Shown piece after piece: positions 31,504-43,837 of a stretch of 64,000 nt of DNA. The DNA comes from Clitopilus passeckerianus. Its lineage: Eukaryota; Basidiomycota; Agaricomycetes; Agaricales; Entolomataceae. The first letter of the stretch is position 1, and each line of letters begins with the position of its first letter. The notes beneath the pieces are model-generated. The model was not told the origin of the DNA. It saw nothing but the letters and a program-made list of their open reading frames with translations, and did not search any database. Position numbers and translations under genes: made by a program. Where the stretch lies: the NCBI GenBank assembly GCA_944990035.1, contig CALYLX010000138.1, positions 124,001 through 188,000 on the forward strand, given 5' to 3'.

Positions 31504-32140
31504 TCACCCCTTGTTACAACTCTCGCAGAGATCTCGAAGCTGCCACACGCAAACCGCGGCAGTACTGAGCCCTCTCCGTATCTCGTTTGGGTTGACAAAT
31601 AGACCTGCAGAAATGCATAGTTCGATCCATTGGCGAACAAACTCCTGACTGCGTATGCAGGCCGATTCTCCATCTGGTCCATGTGAGTATCTCGCAATAT
31701 TTCCAATAGCACTGTTGATGGTGGAAAAGGAGATTTTTGGTACCAGAATCTCGAAATGATCTCCCTTTGAGAAGTCGTAGGATCCTCCAAACGTCCCTGT
31801 TCCCGGGGCGGGGGAGCCAGGGGGGTAGGAGTTGATTCTACACGTGTTGATGGCGTCCCCTAGAGGAAACACAACTGCGTGCTCTGGAAGAGAGGAATAG
31901 GACACCGAGAGTCCACCGCTGAAAGCAGAATGCCTGATAAGCTTGTTTTTGACCGGCTGACATTGGTGAGGTTAGGTTTTAAAAGTTAAAGTCGTGTAAA
32001 GAGCTCACTACTGGGCCAAGTGACCGATTAAAAAGGAGGCCCCATTCGACGTATTGAGCGACCTCGGGATAGATCTTTTTCTTCGACACCGACCCCGGAA
32101 CCGGTAGGACGACAATAGAAATCTCGGAGGGACAATCCAT
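31504..32140 (-). CDS. gene H, uncharacterised; distant relative or neighbour of the cluster family
   Basis: The first exon starts at the ATG at 32140 (MDCPSEISIVVLPVPGSVSK, then YVEWGLLFNRSLG). The last exon, about 31918-31504, gives GGLSVSYSSLPEHAVVFPLG, DAINTCRINSYPPGSPAPG, GTFGGSYDFSKGDHFEI, LVPKISFSTINSAIGNIA and SQEFVRQWIELCISAGLFVN. A good donor (GTA|gtgagc near 32008) and acceptor (TTTCAG at 31920-31919) exist but do not match in phase, so the junction is unresolved or the gene is damaged. The N-terminal 'IVVLP.PGS....EWGLLF' and C-terminal 'RQWIEL' recall A-G, but the middle is different. I do not recognise a domain. Confidence 0.5.
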
Positions 32141-33499
32141 GCAGCCGGGTTTTAGCACGGATTTTTTTGGGTGAAGATAATCACAATATAATCTGGTCTG
32201 AGCACATTGTATCTTATATAGCGCTCAATTCACTGTCCAGTGTGGTTCTCTGTGTGTACATGCGGTGTGCTGTTCTCCGATGCATTCTTGTGAATATGGT
32301 TGCACGCCAGAATGAAACACATGGTTCAGAGTGCACACTGGGTCCTCGATATCCATGCCAGTGAAGTCAGGGAGGCACCTGTCCGGTCACCTGTAACAGA
32401 TCGACCAGTACCAAGCTACAGTACTTCGCTGTCGAATGCCAGGGATCGGAAAAGTTTTACGATTGACATAGCTATTTCGTCATAGGAACTCCGGAGATAG
32501 CAACTCGGGCTTCGATGCTCCTAAAGACAAATTCCGCGTGGCGCAAACGCGACTTGCGCTTGTCCCTTTAACTAAGGCTGATGCGTGTCCAGTATCTCAT
32601 ATTTTCTTCCTCGTTCTGAATCCAAGAAGGATCTTTGAGTTCTCAACCCATCCAGAGTCAGACCCGGCTCGACCCTGGATTCGCCTTGTACTGATCAAGC
32701 CTGATTACCGCATGTTATCACACTCCTTCGAGTTCTATTCTGACGCATACGTTGGCATGCCTTAGGTCTGGAAACACGGCAGGTCGCTGCGGCTGCTCGT
32801 ATCGCCGCACATAATGCTGTGCGTGTCTCTTCCAGATAATCACAAGTTAGCAACTCTATCCTGGGCTTATTCAAAACCCTAATACCTGAATTGATCCAAC
32901 ATCCCCGAAGGCTGTCTAGCACGTAGGGGAGTGAGACCGATGCAAATGCTCATAGTATCTACGCGAAAATTTCTGACAACTTCAGCGTTGCGTGCTTGTG
33001 ATTCCATTGAACCTTGACTTACACTAGGTATTGAACACGACCCAAAACACCCTCAACCACACGTCCTACGTAACGACGAGGGCCTGAAATCAATCAACGT
33101 CACTTAATTTCTGCAGGTGCATGGACCTAGCTGAAGGGATAAATCTCAACGGCAGTTGTCGACTCCGTGGTGGATATTCCAAGGATAATCCGCATGGCTT
33201 CTCGATCACACATCGAATGAGGTGATTGGATGTGATTAACGCCTCCTTCGGTGGCATGAATGAATCATGATTGCGATGATTGACCACCACTACTTTCTGA
33301 TATTGACTGTTCATGCACATGGCCTTGCTTGGGTCCTCACAATCGGAGAAGACCTCCGCGAGGATGGCGAAGATGATGACTCTCGCCAAGATTGCTACAA
33401 CGCCACAGCTGATCTTGAAAGGGTTCTTTCAAGGTCTTGCAATGATCGCCACTAGCAATATCTTAGTGCCGTATAAGCTAAAGAACCGGTTCCAATCAA
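32141..33499. other. intergenic, about 1.4 kb
   Basis: No gene supported on either strand; short frames only. Confidence 0.5.
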
Positions 33500-33570
33500 T
33501 CCGATATGGTGTAACGGCTAACATTGCCGCCTTTCACGCGGCAGCTCGGGGTTCGATTCCCCGTATCGGA
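33500..33570 (+). tRNA. tRNA-Glu (anticodon UUC)
   Basis: The cloverleaf is complete. Acceptor stem TCCGATA/TATCGGA; A box TGGTGTAACGGCTAACA; anticodon stem-loop GCCGCCTTTCACGCGGC with anticodon TTC; T arm GGGGTTCGATTCCCC, which is also the B box. No intron. A T5 run just downstream (33576-33580) fits RNA polymerase III termination. Confidence 0.97.
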
Positions 33571-34057
33571 GACTCTTTTTACGTTCTAAGAGTAATAGAC
33601 TCGGACGTTTTTCCTTCGAGGTACAGTCTTGCGGAGAAGCGCTACCCCGACTGGCATGAGCCATTTCCCTACCTATTGTCGCTTTCCTCGCATTGTTTCA
33701 TAGAGAGTCCCGCATGATAGGGAATGGCCTACCTCCCGCCTACGGCCGACCAGGAGTCAACCTTGGGACTGCAAACTTCAGTCTGGAATAGCATTGTTCC
33801 CTTGATGCGACATTCTGGTTTCGGGGATCCATCGTTAGTGGGCGGCGAACGTCAAAAGGAAGGGTCCTTCCCACTGTTATGTGCTCGAAATTACATAGAC
33901 GTCCAAAGAAGCATGATAAATTCTTGTTAGTTGTTACATGATTGTGCGAATGTGTTGAATGCATGAGCAGGGGTATACATTCTGATCCTCAAACGTAGCC
34001 TATATGTGACAGTCCGAAAACAATGCGTACACGAAGGTGAATCCCAACCGGCCTCCA
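33571..34057. other. intergenic between the tRNA and the kinase 3' end
   Basis: Pol III terminator at 33576-33580; otherwise nothing recognised. Confidence 0.5.
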
Positions 34058-35539
34058 TCAGCTCTCAGGAGGCAACTCCATCCAATCCCTTCTATCCAGC
34101 CGCCTCCGTCCCTCATCCCACTTTTTGAGATACTGCCTCCCCCGTCCCCTCTCCTTGTCGTTGAACCCAAAAACATCACTACATCCTCTAAACAGCTCCT
34201 CAGGCAATCGATCCCTCCGCTGATCCCATGGATTCACATCAACACTCTCGCATCGATCCAGAGAGACGAGGATCATGCCGAAGGAGTAGGCGTCGGCCAG
34301 AAGGGGATCCATACATTCCTGCCTTGATATCTCGGGAGCGCAGAAAGGACGTGTCCCCGGATGGATTTTCTCGTATTTTGGTTTCTTCCTGCCCGAGTGG
34401 GGAGCGGGTGTGAGGGCTTGAGCGCGTTTGTGTTGGAGGTCGAATTCGTCCATGTCCATTTCGTCTCCGTCCATGTCTTCTTCTGGTAGATGGTATATGG
34501 AATCTGCGCTGACGCTTCTCCCAAAATCCAATAGTTTGATTGTCTCTTCGCCTCTCCGAACTTCCTTCGTCACTTGAACGTTCAGCAGGCTCAAGTCACC
34601 ATGGCTGAGCCCGTATTTATGTAGATGCGTCAAGCCGTCTAGGAGCTGGTTGTGATAGTCGATCTTCTTCCTTCTACCCCCGTCCTTCTCCCCAGGTATA
34701 CCAGGTCGTTCCGACACGACATCGTATAGTGTTCTCCCGTCGATGAACTCTAGTACCATCCCGACGTTCTCCAACGATCCGAGAAAGATGCAAATGTTCC
34801 GATGCCGCGAGAGCGTTGTGTACACTCGCAGTTCAGCAAGGAATTGGGTGGTCACGTCTATGGCATTGGAGTGTATATCTCCGTTTATTTCCAGTTGTAC
34901 GACGTCAGGTTTCTTGACTATGCATTTGAACAGTTCACTTGCACTCCCGCGAGCGCAAGGATTTAGGGATGCAGTTGGATTGGGAGGTGCACTGTAAGCG
35001 GTTGGTGTAGGGAAGGAAAAGATGGAAGCGGGATTGCGAAAGTTGTTGGCTATTGGGGATGCAGGTTCGGGTTCATCTAGACGGCGGCCACCATGACGTT
35101 CACTTTCATCGATCCCATGCCGGTAGTTTTGGTATACAGGATCAGCGGGCATCTGCTCAGCAGGATCGATGGCCATGTTCTGGGAGTGTTGTTTTTCTTC
35201 TTCCTCGTCCATTTCAACTGTGTGTAGCCATGTTATAAGATTAAGATAGACATTGAAGCACTAATAGTACGCACCCATCCACCAATTCTTCTTTGAAGTG
35301 AGGGTTACCCGCTTCACATGCATCGTTGCAGTCCTGTCAATACTTTTGCCTCTTGGTGTACCAACTCCATCCGCCATGGTTCTCCCTCTGCTACCAGTGT
35401 TCAAGTTGCTGATTCCCCGCGAAAATGAGGGTCCAGACGCCGACATGGGAGACCTGGGTTCTGGAGTTCCCGAAGTCGGCGTAACAGCATTGGTGAAGGC
35501 ACGGTTGAACGAAGGGCGAGGAATAACGTTCTGGGCCAT
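34058..35539 (-). CDS. protein kinase with atypical catalytic loop
   Basis: Exons 35539-35275 and 35217-34058 join in phase to 474 aa; a start at 35212 would give a shorter form lacking the Ser/Pro-rich N-terminus. The kinase domain begins near residue 180. KCIVKKPDV probably holds the ATP-binding Lys. Then come GMVLEFIDGRTLYDVV, the catalytic loop YGLSHGDLSLLNVQV (HGDLS where most kinases have HRDLK), LLDFGRSVSADS (DFG), GTRPFCAPEI (APE) and LLADAYSFGMILVSL. Catalytic Asp, Asn and DFG are all present, but the Gly-rich loop is poor and the loop Arg and Lys are replaced. A 45-residue acidic insert follows DFG. It may still be active; substrate unknown. Confidence 0.82.
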
Positions 35540-36440
35540 TGAAGTTTCCTGTATTTCGTTCCAAGCTGGGTCCGAGCGCCTGAAATGCCTCAGCGACAGT
35601 CACTACTCCGGAATGCAGGTGTTCCTGGCAGGCGCAGTCGATGCTGTTTTGACAATCTAGTTTTTGAAGATCGCAAGCTGCGATGTATTCTGACGTGAAG
35701 ATCTTCTCAATTATACCCCCAGCGAATGAGCTGGCAAGGCAATGGGTTAAGAGGTGTGAGGACCTTGAAAGTCCGGAGAAGGAGATCGTTGTCGATGTTT
35801 GTGGTATAAGAGTGGATGCGGGGTGGTGCCGCGTAGATCTACGAAACCCAGGTTACACGTCGAGTAGGTGTTCAGTGTAAATACGAATCCGTGCCTCTTG
35901 AATTGAGCAGCAATTCGCGAAGATTGCGGGGACGGCACGCGTTGCTGTTGAAGATGGGAGGCATGCAACTTTTGATGTGACGGACGCGCCGAATGCATGT
36001 TGACTCTGATTCTCCTCATGCATTGTGAAATGGTTGCCAGGTCATGATAATCACTATCGATTTACCATTCAAAGGGTCTAGGCTTCAAAGCTCGATATTA
36101 TCAGCACCAGCTAGACCGGTTAAAGGACTCCGGTGTGCACACAAACCCGTCTCTCTGGATGACCACTTTACCCTTCAAGCCAAGTGACCACTTTCATGCC
36201 AATCAGGACCACCATCAAGCCTCGCCGTGCTGCTCGTGGCGCTCAAAGTCCTGCTAAATCTGATAAACGTCCGACTCCGTTCTAGTTGACGCTCATCCTG
36301 GCAGTTCATATCAGGAACCAACGATGCCACTAGCCCAAGACCGGGCACTAGACATTTCCTGCAATGGCCCACACTTTATATTACCTACCAGTACATAAAC
36401 GGCTTCTACGCCCATTGGGGTCATTTGATCACCTTGGACG
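35540..36440. other. intergenic between divergent kinase and oxidoreductase genes
   Basis: About 0.9 kb. Frames at 35683-35880 and nearby lack motifs; nothing supported. Confidence 0.5.
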
Positions 36441-37830
36441 ATGCTAACGTCAAATGCCGTGCTCGGAGAGGGGCCCATGAGAGGATTCGTCGTTTCACGA
36501 CACGCACACCCCGGCGAGCTACAGATGTCGTACAACCTCAAGGAACCACAAGCAACAGAGGGAGAGGTCCTTGTAGATGTTTATAGCGCCGGTCTGAACT
36601 TTGCTGACGTTCGGTTCACTCCTCTGTTATCCCTATCATATCTGACCTTGTCACGCAGATCCTCCAATCGCAAGGGCAGTACCAAGTTCGACCGCCTCTA
36701 CCGTTTATCCTCGGGTCTGAATTCTCAGGCCGCATCTCTCCAACCTTACCTATACCGCCGCATTCGCCTTTTCGGCCTGGAGACCGCGTATTCGGGTTCT
36801 CTCAGGGAGCTTTCGCGGACAAAGTCAACGTTGATGTACGAAGATTATACAAGTTACCACACCAATTGACTTTCAAGGAGGGCGCGGGATTGTATGTTAC
36901 TTGGTTTACAGCCTACATGGCGCTGGTGGATAGAGGGAGGGTGAAGCCGGGTATTTTGGTTCTGCTTCCTGAGCCCTTGGTATCTGGGCTCACAGAGTGA
37001 TCAGGCGAATGCGTTCTGGTAACAGCGGCCGCAGGCGCACTTGGCTTGGCCTGCGTACAGTTAGCTAAATGTTTGTACATTCGAGGCAGTCTCTGACAGA
37101 CTTTCTACTAACTTGACCACTCCAGCGATAGGAGCTACTGTGATTGCTGCTGCTGGATCCTCTCCCACCAAAAGAAACGTTTCTCAGTGGCTTGGAGGTG
37201 CCGACTTTATAGTTGACTACTCAGCTCCCGAATGGATAAATGAAGTACAGCGGATTACTGGCGGGAAAGGGGTCGATGTTGCCGTTGATGTAGTAGGCGC
37301 TACGAACGACCTGCTCAAGTGTGTTGCGTGGAAAGTACGGCTTCTTGTCGTTGGGTTTGCCGCTGGTTCAATACCGAAGGTTTGTTAGAGTTGTACATGT
37401 CAGTTGTATGGCATCCGAAATTGACCAATTCCGTCATAGATCCCAATGACCGTTGTACTCCTGAAGAACATTTCTTTAGTTGGAGTCTATGTCAGCACTC
37501 GAAACGGTAGAAACCAACCATCCACTTATCCACCTTTCATAATTGCTAAGACCCATTGGCAGATGAGTATCTTCCCTGCTTTGATGCTGCTTGGTCATGT
37601 CTGTGCCCGTAAGCTACCCAATCCTCAGAGTGTCGTTCCAAAATTTACTTGATTCTTGCAGATTGTTTGAATCAGGCAAAATTCGGCCTATAACCTATCC
37701 ACATGCTTACTCCCTCGAAGAAGTTGGACCTGCCCTTCGAGCGATCGAGAGAAGAGAAACGTGGGGCAAGGTGGTAATCACCGTCAGGGCTGAACATACA
37801 TTACTTGGGAGAGAAAGGGCGAAGTTATAA
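36441..37830 (+). CDS. quinone oxidoreductase-like zinc-type dehydrogenase (MDR superfamily)
   Basis: Exons 36441-36608, 36659-36950, 37005-37070, 37126-37379 and from 37440 onward join in phase. The start MLTSNAVLGEGPMRGFVV is the first ATG. MDR landmarks: NFADILQSQGQYQVRPPLP, FILGSEFSGRI, RPGDRVFGFSQGAFADK, ECVLVTAAAGALGLACVQLA (nucleotide-binding AAxGxxG), GGKGVDVAVDVVG, and the C-terminal ESGKIRPITYPHAYSLEEV, then TWGKVVITV. No catalytic or structural zinc cysteines are seen, as in NADPH:quinone reductases. Exons between 37440 and 37672 are the least certain (GVY then HWQMSIFPALMLLG). It ends EHTLLGRERAKL. Confidence 0.85.
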
Positions 37831-40800
37831 ATGAGAATCAATCAGAATTAGACCCAAGGGAGGTGGTAATGTATTATTACGGCTCATGTCATTTCCGCCA
37901 CTGTATTTTTAGTCATTATCACTATTATTCGAGATGGCCGGCATCTTCAAATCTCCGTTTCCCGTTAATCGGAAGTTTTCTAGCCGCTGCTCTTAGAAAG
38001 CGATGAAAACTGCGATTTCCACTTCTGTGGGGACGGCGTGCGCCACAGATTGCGATCTAGAACCATCATATACTCCTGATGCGATCACACAAACACATTC
38101 CGTTCCGTACAAGCTGAACGCACACCTCGAAGCCCGTGACTTCAGATTTCTTGACCTTGTGCCAAAGGTCGACCTGTCATTCATGATCGCTGCAAGATCC
38201 CGTGGTTTCGGAGCCGCTCACGGGCTTCTCGCCTTGTAGGACCCTGCTGGGCTGGCCCTCTATTTGCACCCTCTTCGTCATTTTACACGCTAGAAGTTAT
38301 TGAAGACACGACCTTGGAGCCCCTCATTCTGTCTGAGCGTTCCCTGGCCTAGGCCTGCCGTAACAATTCGAAGGAAACTGAATTAGGCTGCCTTAATCCC
38401 TGAGTCTTTCATCTCAGCGGCTGTTAAATCTTCACCCGCCTGTTTCAAGTTCAGCTTGTCTCGAACATCTAAATTAGATCAGGGGAAATGCAATATATTG
38501 ATTAACTAAGTACCCTCGGGCCCACATGTGATGATCGCTGTCTTTGTGATTCCCCCGTTTTCAACTTTTCATGCATGGCTTTCATATAACTGACATTTTA
38601 CAATGCTGAATGTCGCCCTGGGGGACTTTCAATGGCTTCTGATCAAACGTGTATCAGCGTGTATTCATCTGCCCTTCATAGATATCCTCTGTACGTGTAT
38701 CCTTTACACTCTATTATGCACCCGCGAAGCGTAGGACAGAATGCCAAGCCGTCCATTGAGCGACCCTGAACCGGTTCATGCGTCTGGCTCATGGTTCTCC
38801 AGAAAAACGCGTGTTCATATCACTAGACATCCCGTTGCAGTGAGGTTTTGTACGTTTTTCTGTACCATGAGAATGCTCACCGAACATTACACCAAACTAC
38901 GTTATTCTTCGTGCCCCTGTCGTGCCCATGGATCAATTATCAGCACAAAGTAGTGAGAATCCGGCATTCAGTGGTTGTTGGCATCAAATCTTCAGCCTGA
39001 ACACAATTCAGCTTCAGCGCCGCTAAGCCCAGTGGCGAAACCGTTGTTCTTTATTAGACCTGCCTTGTGTTGTATGACATCAGTGTCTACGTGGTTAACT
39101 TTACGTTGGAAGGGTCGATGAACGGTGGAAAGGGCAGAGCGTTAGGACCCTTTTCAAAACATACGGCTACCAACATTTACATGGAGGGGACCAGCATTGA
39201 ATATGCTTAACAAAGCCCGAGGGATACATCAGAATTCTCAGCCCGAGCTAAACCTGAAAGCAACCATATGTCAATGTGCGGGCGTCGGCAGGGTGCGAGT
39301 GCGAAGAGACCAACGGGTGCAGATGTCATTGACAGAAATCTTTTTGTGGTACAAGTCCGAATTCCCAGGTGAGCTTCGATGCCGCAGGGAAAGAAGTGTA
39401 AAACTCTCTGGGCCGCAGCGATAGGCGCACAGGGTGCAGGGTTGCATGACTCGAGGTGTACTCCAGACCAAGAAGCGATCAGCTTCTCGCCAGTCAATGT
39501 CTCTGTTCGAGGAAGTTCAACTTTAGAGCGGTCGGCATCGCGAATATGACAATTTCGCAGAGATCGACAGTCAAGTTGTTGAGCCTTCGAATCCGAGTCG
39601 GTTCAGCCAGGATCGTCTTCAAACGTACTTCCATATCCATGAGGAACTGTCAGGGTTTCCGTAGAGAAAAACGTTGATGATGGAAAAGCTACACGAGGAA
39701 ACCATGATCACGAATCAGGGCATCAACTTGGATCAGCTCAGCCGTTTTCAGAAATTCGAAACCTCCGAGTGAGCTCAAATCGATCCCGAGTCGATTCGTC
39801 CGTTGGTTGAAGATTCACAAGCGAGATGATAACCTCCCTTGCCGGCGGCTTCCCACTCCCAATGGCAACCGAGCAGCAGATGTTTTGACACTGCGATGGG
39901 TCGCGGTTTGGCGCTGTAATGAAAATGTGTAGTTGCAATTGTGATTCCTGGGGAGAGGTGAAGTGCTTTCCTGTCATGGTATTTGAAGTTCCACAGAATG
40001 GCCAGACGACTGATCGTGGATGCACATGAATACGCGATCGCACCAAAAATATCCCGTTTATGGAGCATCTCGGATGAAGGAGGTATTTGCGTTGCCCCAC
40101 CTGTTTACCACAACATTCCGTAACATAGAAACGTTGAATACGCCAATTACCGTATATCTGATAGACTGATTATATCCGAGTTCACCAGCTGCCAGGAGGA
40201 CGACAAATGCAGAACAATGATCGACACTCCCCATGGCAGATACCTCAGGCAGAGGTCAGATATCCCGATAGAGGGAACGAGTATGAGTAGAATGCAAGTT
40301 ATTCGATACAGGTAGTGTATAGATACAACAGTGGGTGAAATAGACAATAAGAGCTCAAGACGTAGGTACTGAAATAACGCAAGAAGAAAGTACTATCTAG
40401 TACGCGACCCGAGACGTGCTCCTTTGAGATCTTCCCGAGAGGTCCACAAGTGTAAAGCCTAGATCATGAGGTTCAGGCCCAGAGCTTGATGACCGCCTCT
40501 AAGGGACGTGGTGGAACGAGCCCTTTGATCAGGTGGTCCAAGGAGACGCTCAGCAGGCCGTAATGGTATAAACTGCGAGACAAGGCAATTCAGTCAACAA
40601 TCCGGAGCAGAAGAACACCAATGGGAAATGCACGCACATATTGAATATGTAATAACGCCGGTACAGCAACAACCGAGAAATAGGGAGGGGGATGGAATGA
40701 AATGTGGAGTGATATATGATATGAATTGATGCAGTTGATGACGATCCACGATATCGATGTGATAATCATGAGGGGTAAGCGAACATGAAAGGACTATGCA

Positions 40801-41293
40801 GTAAGGAAAGAACATGAAAAGAAGTCGAGAATTGAATGGGCATTAGCGAGAAGTCCGTGAGGGGCATAAAGTATTCGGTATGGCATCGGTAGACGGACAA
40901 GAAGTTGGGGAGGAATAATGTACGACCTTTTCAACCCAAATAAATAATCTGGATTGCCCGAGGTCGTAACATTGTAGAAGGAAGGGTAAAAGGGGAGGTC
41001 ATGGCCAGTCATAAGTGGTTTCATGTCGAGGTTTTATGTACGTTGGTATGGGTTTGGTATGGGTTGAAAGCAGTGTATTGCAACTTGTACGTTAAGCAGG
41101 CATTGGAGAAAATAATCCTGCTAGTTGAAGCAATTTTTGAGTATAAGCTAGGATGTCCGAGTTTCCGAAAAGCAAGTCAATTCCATGGTCACTATAAGGG
41201 GACGAGTATCAGTACCAAGAATGAGGAAAGAAAGTTGTGTGGCGTACGAAGAAGCCGCTCCTCAATGCCGTTGTTGCTCAGACACTATTCCAA
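37831..41293. other. gene-poor stretch, about 3.5 kb
   Basis: No gene supported. Minus-strand frames at 40100-39738 and 39497-39207 look faintly coding (for example SWSGVHLESCNPAPCAPIAA) but do not join into a product I recognise; they may be remnants. Confidence 0.4.
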
Positions 41294-43837
41294 TCATTGG
41301 CGTGCAGCGTTGACAACACGAGAACCCCAGAGTTCAACAGGCGGCACTCGTCGAGGTATAGTGACCCTCAAGATCTCGCCGTCAAATTCGGCACGAACCT
41401 GGACAAGGTCTGCATCATAACCAAATGCAATTCGGCGTTCGAAGTGACCTAGAAAACCGTAAATTGAAATTAGGCTCTAGCCACTGTCAAAATCAAAAGT
41501 GAAAAAACTCACCGCCACCGTGCTCCCAAGAATCAGCCACAACATGTAGAACCCTTCTCCTCTTCGTCGCTAGGGTAATCCCATCCCTGGTGAACCCCGG
41601 CAGCCTAATTGTGAGCTTGTATTCGGTCGAAATCGTCTCGACCTCGATCCAGCAGCCTGGTGGAGGGGGTGCATGACTCAGGAAGGGACCGGGATTCATG
41701 GTCGGTGCCAGTATTGTCGGTGGTTCAGGAGCAGGGGCAGAAGGTGCAAAGAAGGATGGTCCAGGAGTTGTCTGGTTCTGGTGAGAGCCAGACGAGGGGG
41801 TATGCTGGTGGGTTCTGGGGCTCGTCCTTGCCGACATGTAGGATTGGGTATTGGGAGGGGAACCTGCGTGCCTGGGCTGGGGAGCTCTAAAAGGCGAAAC
41901 CGAGCGTTTCCGATCTGCTATAGACGACGTAGGGGGAGGTGACATCGGTTGCTGCTGAGGCTGCGGAGAGAGCGGGGATCTTGGAGGTTGGGGTTCGCGG
42001 CGCTGTTCATGGAATGAATAAGGTGCTGCATGAGTCATCCCGATGCCATGGAGCTGAGGAGGTGGAGACTGAAGATCTCGCTGCCTCTGCTGCTGCTGCT
42101 CCCTCTGGCGTTTGAGCTGCTGGGCTGTTGATGCAGGAAGCTTCCCAACTTCTTCCTCGTGTGCGGTACGAACTCGTGCTGCGTGGGCTTGCCCAGCGGA
42201 AAAGTCACGGATCGCATTTGTACCAATTCCTAGAGCTTCGTCGAGTGCCTCATTCCCCGAACTTTGCGGTGGTGCTGCTTGCAAGCCCATTCCCATTCGA
42301 GGGAGTACGTGGAAGGGCACATGAGTGGGCAGAGGTAAACTCGCAGATGACGACCTATCCGGATACCGTTGGAAAGGGAAGTCTGCGTAATTCACCAGCC
42401 GAGTATGCTGTGTCGATGATGCCTCCTGCAGTGAAAAAGGCCGAGTTGTTGGAAAAATTGGAGCATTGAGGTTTGAACTCTGCACTGCCGAGCTAGTCAT
42501 GCCCATTTTGGAAGCCGAACCAGCCTGGCCAAAGGATTGCGTCATCGGTTCGTGCTTTCCCGAATAGGATATAGAAGTCTGCAGGCTCGGCGCGTACGGC
42601 AATCGGGACGATGGTTGCGAAGCTAGATCCGACAATGTGTGCGTTGCTCCTCCCCCCTTCCCCATCGACTCCTTGCGTCCGTGACCAACGGTTGGATTTG
42701 ATGGAGGTCTGTCAGCAGTGTCGGATACAGGCGATGGTGTGGTTTGACTCGTGTAGTCAGATGCTGTGTCGTTGTTGTAGTGTGGACCGTCAGACAATGA
42801 GTAACGACCTGCTTGGTAACCTTTGCTGTGCGAGACTCTTGAGCCTAGTGACGATGATATCGACGCAGAGTTCCCCGAGCTCGATGAAGATGATGATGCA
42901 GGCGATGTGGAGGATTCTCCCGGTTTTGAGGCACCTGAAGACGGCCGTCGGTGATGTGAGGAGAATGCGTTGAAATAGTCCATGGAGGGCTCTCCATCCG
43001 TTTGGGTCCTGGTAAGAAGAGGAGAGACGGAAGGTTTGGAGGCGGAGGGTGTTGCCCCAGAGAACTTTGAAAATGATGACATCCCGTTGTTCCCAGAAGG
43101 TGCGTATAGGGATGGCGAAGGAAGTGGAATCTCTCGCGGTGAATCAAACGACGAGGATCGTTTAGGGTATGATGGCGGGCGTCCTGAGGCCGGCGTACCT
43201 GTAGGATGAAGGTAAAGGTGAGAAGGTGGGAAAACGGCAAAAATTAGTCAAATCGATTCAGGAAACAGGAAGGTGAGGGGATACGTGTAGACCCATGTGG
43301 GCGCGGCACCAAAAATTAAAAGATTTAAAGATCCCGGCATGATTCAGAAAAAGGCACTCAGTGATAGGCTGCACGGAGGGCTAGTGACTAGTCGACCGGC
43401 AGACACCACTACCCTGAGAACTTTGATATTTTCGGTTGGAAGAAGAGCTAACGCGAGAGCGAAAGCGAAAAATTTGAAATGTGAAGAGTAGAAAAACTGC
43501 GACCCATCCCAGTCCAACGTGGTCGTCCACCATCACCTCACCCTCGCATGCTTGAAACCCTCAATACAGATTCTATCCCGAACCGCGGAATGTCGAGGGG
43601 TTGACAAAGAGAAGCGAGCGCAACGCAGCAGACGGTAACCGCGACAGGGGAGTCGAGAACAAGCGAACAAAGCAAGAATTCGAAGTCGCAAAATCGGGGG
43701 AAGTAGAAGGGTGACTTACCGTGGGGTGTAGTACTATTCAACGTCCAGCGCTGCAACAACTCCTTGTCCAAAGGCATATCCGAGTCCATGAGGGAGGGAG
43801 GCATCTGCAAGGTGGAAGACAGTGAATTAGGCCCCAT
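41294..43837 (-). CDS. long disordered protein with C-terminal HSP20/alpha-crystallin-like domain
   Basis: Exons 43837-43720, 43198-41513 and 41448-41294 join in phase to 652 aa. About 520 residues are Ser/Pro/Gln-rich and likely disordered, with poly-Ser and poly-Gln runs. The last 110 or so residues carry the domain: WIEVETISTEYKLTIRLPGF, TRDGITLATKRRRVLHVVAD, HFERRIAFGYDADLVQVRAE, FDGEILRVTIPRR. This is the order of strands in an HSP20 fold (A/x/FDGxLxVxIPR) and fits a chaperone-like or scaffold role. The start at 43837 is the first ATG; a Met 11 codons later is possible. Intron 1 is 521 nt, far longer than any other in the window. Confidence 0.8.

Noticed and set aside
33090..33389. Minus-strand 99-codon frame beginning MARVIIFAILAEVF
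   Set aside because: Signal-like only at first sight; the Met is not followed by a typical cleavage region, and the rest has no coding character.
38003..38239. Plus-strand 78-codon frame starting with ATG
   Set aside because: No signal peptide, domain, promoter or splice context, and its antisense frame is equally long.
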